The position numbers and the translations under genes were made by a program. A DNA stretch of 8,710 nt from DASWJQ01 sp036397095 (GTDB taxonomy: Bacteria > Chloroflexota > Anaerolineae > Anaerolineales > E44-bin32): assembly GCA_036397095.1 (NCBI GenBank), contig DASWJQ010000004.1, forward strand, positions 1 through 8,710. Direction: 5' to 3'. The notes below the pieces were generated by a model. That model was not told where the DNA came from, made no database searches, and saw only the letters and a list, made by a program, of their open reading frames with translations. Below, one piece after another: positions 6,390-8,710 of the stretch (position 1 is the first letter of the stretch; every line of letters begins with the position of its first letter).

Positions 6390-6996
6390 GGTTCGCCTCC
6401 TTGGGCCGAGCGCCGGTCAGCATCCGGCCCAGTCCATGCTCTTGGCGCAGCAGCCAGCCGTTCGTGATCAGCCAAGTAAATCCGACGCCCAGCAGGATCA
6501 CCAGCCAGGGGATTTCGGCTGCCGAGGGAAGATCGATGCCAGTCACGCTCCCATCTAATTGCTCGCCGACCAACAGCAGCTCCTGGCTCAGGGCAGACGC
6601 TTCGGCCTGAAAACCGGCCACTATATCCGACCACCACAGGGACGGGTCGAGGCCAGCCTCGGCCAGGGTCGACCGCGTGGCGGTTCGCCCGGTCGCCGTC
6701 AGCAGGAAGCCGGCAACCAGAGCGCCCACCAGCAGCTGGGCAGCCACCAGCCACCTCAAGGGCCGGCCGAACCGCGGTGCTGACTGCAAGCGCTGCATGA
6801 CCGCAGGCGCAAGGGAGCGCTGGCTGGCGATCGGCTCGACCGATTCGATACGCTGGAACACCCGCTGCCAGCGTTCGGCCTGTGCCGCGCAATCGGCGCA
6901 GCCTGCCAAATGCGCCTCAATGCCGCTTCGTTCCGGCGCCAGCAGTTCGTCATCCAAGTACAGCATGATGCGCTCGTCGCTCAGGTGTTCAGACAT
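6382..6996 (-). CDS. Zinc-finger (zf-HC2) anti-sigma factor, two TM helices
   Basis: The protein has 204 residues. The N-terminal anti-sigma domain has the zf-HC2 signature H29-x3-C33-x2-C36 (EAHLAGCADC), which in this family coordinates zinc or senses redox state and wraps around the cognate ECF sigma factor. A first TM helix follows at about 82-101, then a 60-residue segment with two Trp (W121-W122) and several acidic residues, then a second TM helix (163-183) and a short basic tail. Two TM helices would return the C-terminus to the cytoplasm, unlike the common one-TM anti-sigma layout. The start at 6996 overlaps the sigma stop by 8 bp. GGAGGGG (7007-7001) lies four bases upstream inside the sigma gene. 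This is typical coupling for a sigma/anti-sigma pair, which needs matched amounts. Confidence 0.92.
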   Translation of the reverse strand: MSEHLSDERIMLYLDDELLAPERSGIEAHLAGCADCAAQAERWQRVFQRIESVEPIASQRSLAPAVMQRLQSAPRFGRPLRWLVAAQLLVGALVAGFLLTATGRTATRSTLAEAGLDPSLWWSDIVAGFQAEASALSQELLLVGEQLDGSVTGIDLPSAAEIPWLVILLGVGFTWLITNGWLLRQEHGLGRMLTGARPKEANHG

Positions 6997-7540
6997 CTTG
7001 CCCCTCCAACGCCTCGGCCATCGCCTGGCGCGCCCGGTACAGATTCGTTCTTACTTCATTCAGCGTCCAACCCAACGCCCGGCCGATCTCCTGATAGGAC
7101 AGCTCCTGGTAGTGACGCAGTTCGATGGCCGCCCGCTGATGCGGTGGCAGGCTGTGCAGGGCGGCGTGCACGACCTCGGAGCGCTCACGTTGCTGCTGCG
7201 CTCGCTCGGGGTCGATCCAGGATCGCTCGCCAGGCAGATCATGCTCTTCCTCGAGGGGCTGGTGGTCGGGACCGGCCCCCTTGATCGCATTCAGGCACAA
7301 ATTGGCGGCAACCCGGCGGATCCAGGGCCCGAACGGCCGGTCGATTTGGAAGGTCTCAAGCCGCCGGTAGGCCCGGATAAACGCTTCCTGGGCCTGGTCT
7401 TCCGCGGCCTGCCGCTCTCCCATCAGACGGTAGCACACATTCAGCACCGACGTCTGATAGCGCTCAACGAGTTGGCCATAGGCCTCCGCTTCACCACGCC
7501 GCGTCCGTTCTACCAGCGCACGATCTGAAGGCTCCGCCAT
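6989..7540 (-). CDS. ECF-type RNA polymerase sigma-70 factor
   Basis: The protein has 183 residues, the usual ECF size. Region 2 spans about 20-85, with the AEDQAQEAFIRAYRR core helix (46-60) that binds the β' clamp, then TFQIDRPFGPWIRRVAANLCLN (64-85) at the end of region 2. A short acidic linker follows. Region 4 (about 124-178) has LPPHQRAAIELRHYQELSY (131-149) and the recognition helix GWTLNEVRTNLYRARQ (157-172) for -35 binding. The frame stays open upstream to 8524, but that extension lies opposite the molybdoenzyme gene. The ATG at 7540 is chosen because sigma homology begins right there and AAAGGA (7549-7544) precedes it. It heads the sigma/anti-sigma/membrane B operon and diverges from the plus-strand molybdoenzyme gene. 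Target promoters cannot be read from the window. Confidence 0.94.
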   Translation of the reverse strand: MAEPSDRALVERTRRGEAEAYGQLVERYQTSVLNVCYRLMGERQAAEDQAQEAFIRAYRRLETFQIDRPFGPWIRRVAANLCLNAIKGAGPDHQPLEEEHDLPGERSWIDPERAQQQRERSEVVHAALHSLPPHQRAAIELRHYQELSYQEIGRALGWTLNEVRTNLYRARQAMAEALEGQDV

Positions 7541-7549
7541 ATGTCCTTT

Positions 7550-7578
7550 ACTATAGATACTACCGACCCGGCCGCCAA
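7550..7578 (-). promoter_or_regulatory. Candidate sigma-70-like promoter of the sigma-factor operon
   Basis: On the minus strand TTGGCG (7578-7573) is followed by a 17-base spacer and TATAGT (7555-7550). The -35 matches consensus at 4 of 6 positions and the -10 at 5 of 6. Initiation about 7 bases past the -10 would fall only 3-5 bases from the ATG at 7540, giving a nearly leaderless mRNA that bypasses the AAAGGA site. A typical ECF autoregulatory GGAAC/CGTC pair was not seen. Confidence 0.4.
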
Positions 7579-7624
7579 ATCGTCGCGCCTCCCATCCAAC
7601 GCCGCTGCCAACGACAGGTACGGC

Positions 7625-8659
7625 ATGTTGATCCAATTCACCAGCACGGCACTGATTGTGGTTGTATCGGCCCTGGCTCTTAGTGGGTCGGCAACGCTGG
7701 TGTGGCACCAGTACGACTGGGTAATGAGCCTGCACCGGGCGGCTGCCTGGTGCCTGCTGGGCCTGCTCCCTTGGAAAACGATCATCGTCATCCGCTCTGT
7801 GCGCAAGGGCCTGCACCTGACCGTTGACCGCGGATTGGTGCCGCTCTTGTCTGCTTTGCTGGCCGGCCTGGTGCTGCTGACGGCCAGCCTGGGGCTGGCC
7901 TGGATGTGGAACTTCAATGGCTGGTGGGTGGTGCTGGGCCAGACGATCGCCTCCTGGCATTGGGTGGCGGGCCTGGCGATGATCCCCTTTTTCATCTTCC
8001 ATGCCATCGTCAAGTGGCCGCGTCCACGGCGCCGGCTCCTGCTCAGCCGAGGCGCACTGCGCCGGGCGGCCATCATTGCCGCTGCCGGTCTGGTCGGCTG
8101 GCCGCTGGCCGAGTGGCTGGCACAGCACCGCCGCACTCCAGAGCACGGCCGGCGCCCATCGACCGGATCGCGCCAATTCCGCTCCTACCAGGGCAACGCC
8201 ATGCCGGTCACGACCAACCCCGGCGAGGCCCCCCGCCGACTGGACCCCGCGCAGTGGCGTCTGGCCGTCGAGGGCCAAGTTAGCCGGCCGCTGGCGTTCA
8301 GCTACCAGCATCTTCTCGACTTGCCTTCCGAGGAGTGGACGGCGACCGTCGACTGTACCGTAGGCTGGTACTCGATCCAAAACTGGCGAGGCGTCCCGCT
8401 GGTAGATCTCGTCCGCCACGTCCAGCCTGGGCCAGGCACCCGCTTCATCCGTCTGGTGGCCGACACCGGCTATCTCAAGACCTTCACAATGAAGGAAGCC
8501 GAAGGCATCCTGCTGGCAACCCATGTAGGAGGCGAACCGCTAGCCTTTGAGCACGGCTTCCCACTTCGGGCGGTGGTGCCCTGGCGCCGCGGCTGGTTCT
8601 GGGTCAAGTGGTTGACCCGAATCGAGGTACTGCGCTCGGCCGGCGCGGCTGGGTCCTAA
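7625..8659 (+). CDS. Membrane-anchored molybdopterin-dependent oxidoreductase (sulfite-oxidase-fold domain fused to a TM domain)
   Basis: The protein has 344 residues from the ATG at 7625. The N-terminal half holds hydrophobic segments near 8-27, 40-57, 73-94, 106-131 and 148-165. Histidines H28, H37, H112 and H126 at helix ends or within helices recall b-type haem ligands of cytochrome b561-like or ferric-reductase-like domains. Haem binding is an inference. From about 205 comes an oxidoreductase molybdopterin-binding domain: WRLAVEG (211-217), then VDCTVGWYS (242-250) with C244 as the expected Mo ligand, NWRGVPLVDL, and a C-terminal WFWVKWLTRIEVL close to the family pattern. Such enzymes act outside the membrane; the substrate (sulfite, methionine sulfoxide or other) cannot be told. 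An in-frame ATG at 7541 would add 28 polar residues. It is rejected as the likely start because it abuts the sigma ATG and the sigma promoter lies inside it. A weak AGG precedes 7625. Confidence 0.85.
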   Translation: MLIQFTSTALIVVVSALALSGSATLVWHQYDWVMSLHRAAAWCLLGLLPWKTIIVIRSVRKGLHLTVDRGLVPLLSALLAGLVLLTASLGLAWMWNFNGWWVVLGQTIASWHWVAGLAMIPFFIFHAIVKWPRPRRRLLLSRGALRRAAIIAAAGLVGWPLAEWLAQHRRTPEHGRRPSTGSRQFRSYQGNAMPVTTNPGEAPRRLDPAQWRLAVEGQVSRPLAFSYQHLLDLPSEEWTATVDCTVGWYSIQNWRGVPLVDLVRHVQPGPGTRFIRLVADTGYLKTFTMKEAEGILLATHVGGEPLAFEHGFPLRAVVPWRRGWFWVKWLTRIEVLRSAGAAGS

Positions 8660-8678
8660 GGCCTAGCCGGCCAAGGCC
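8660..8678 (+). terminator. Short GC-rich inverted repeat after the molybdoenzyme stop
   Basis: GGCCT (8660-8664) and AGGCC (8674-8678) can pair across a 9-base loop directly after the TAA stop. No T-tract follows, so this is a weak terminator candidate. The remaining bases to 8710 show no recognisable feature. Confidence 0.25.
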
Positions 8679-8710
8679 CCGACGACAGCCACTGCCCTTT
8701 CGACGCCCCG

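Noticed and set aside
7541..8524. Minus-strand extension of the sigma frame upstream of 7540
   Set aside because: It is antisense to the molybdoenzyme gene, is Gln/Arg/Pro-rich without a domain, and sigma homology begins exactly at the ATG at 7540 with an RBS before it.

Overview
This is a GC-rich bacterial window of gene-dense, mostly minus-strand DNA. The gene mix is a Ser/Thr kinase joined to a PD40-type propeller, an adjacent DUF1800/DUF1501 pair with Tat-like leaders, an ECF sigma/zinc-finger anti-sigma pair, and a membrane-anchored sulfite-oxidase-fold molybdoenzyme. Together with a palindrome-rich intergenic repeat array, this best suggests an environmental Chloroflexota genome (Anaerolineae/Caldilineae-like). 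That placement is an inference from gene content; the window has no rRNA or other marker gene.

Layout in transcription order on the minus strand, from right to left. An ECF sigma factor (7540 to 6989) overlaps a two-TM zf-HC2 anti-sigma factor (6996 to 6382) by 8 bp. That gene overlaps a small polytopic membrane protein (B, 6389 to 5898) by 8 bp. Next is a gene-free stretch of about 600 bp (5305-5897) filled by an array of 108-bp direct repeats, each carrying two 15-17 bp palindromes. Beyond it lies a second small membrane protein (A, 5283 to 4738), which aligns without gaps to B in two blocks. A overlaps a DUF1800 protein (4757 to 3270) by 20 bp, and a DUF1501 protein (3266 to 1989) follows 3 bp later. 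After a 283-bp gap with a 24-bp near-palindrome over a possible promoter comes a receptor-type Ser/Thr kinase (1705 to beyond base 1). Its C-terminal propeller runs off the left edge.

On the plus strand, diverging from the sigma gene, is a five-TM, histidine-bearing membrane domain fused to a molybdopterin-binding oxidoreductase domain (7625-8659). The long reading of this frame begins at an ATG that abuts the sigma ATG (CATATG). The later ATG at 7625 is preferred.

Overall the window reads as a cell-envelope sensing and export locus: a membrane-controlled sigma switch, paired membrane proteins, exported DUF1800/DUF1501 partners, and a transmembrane kinase with an extracytoplasmic sensor. The most unusual element is the palindromic repeat array lying between the two paralogous membrane genes.
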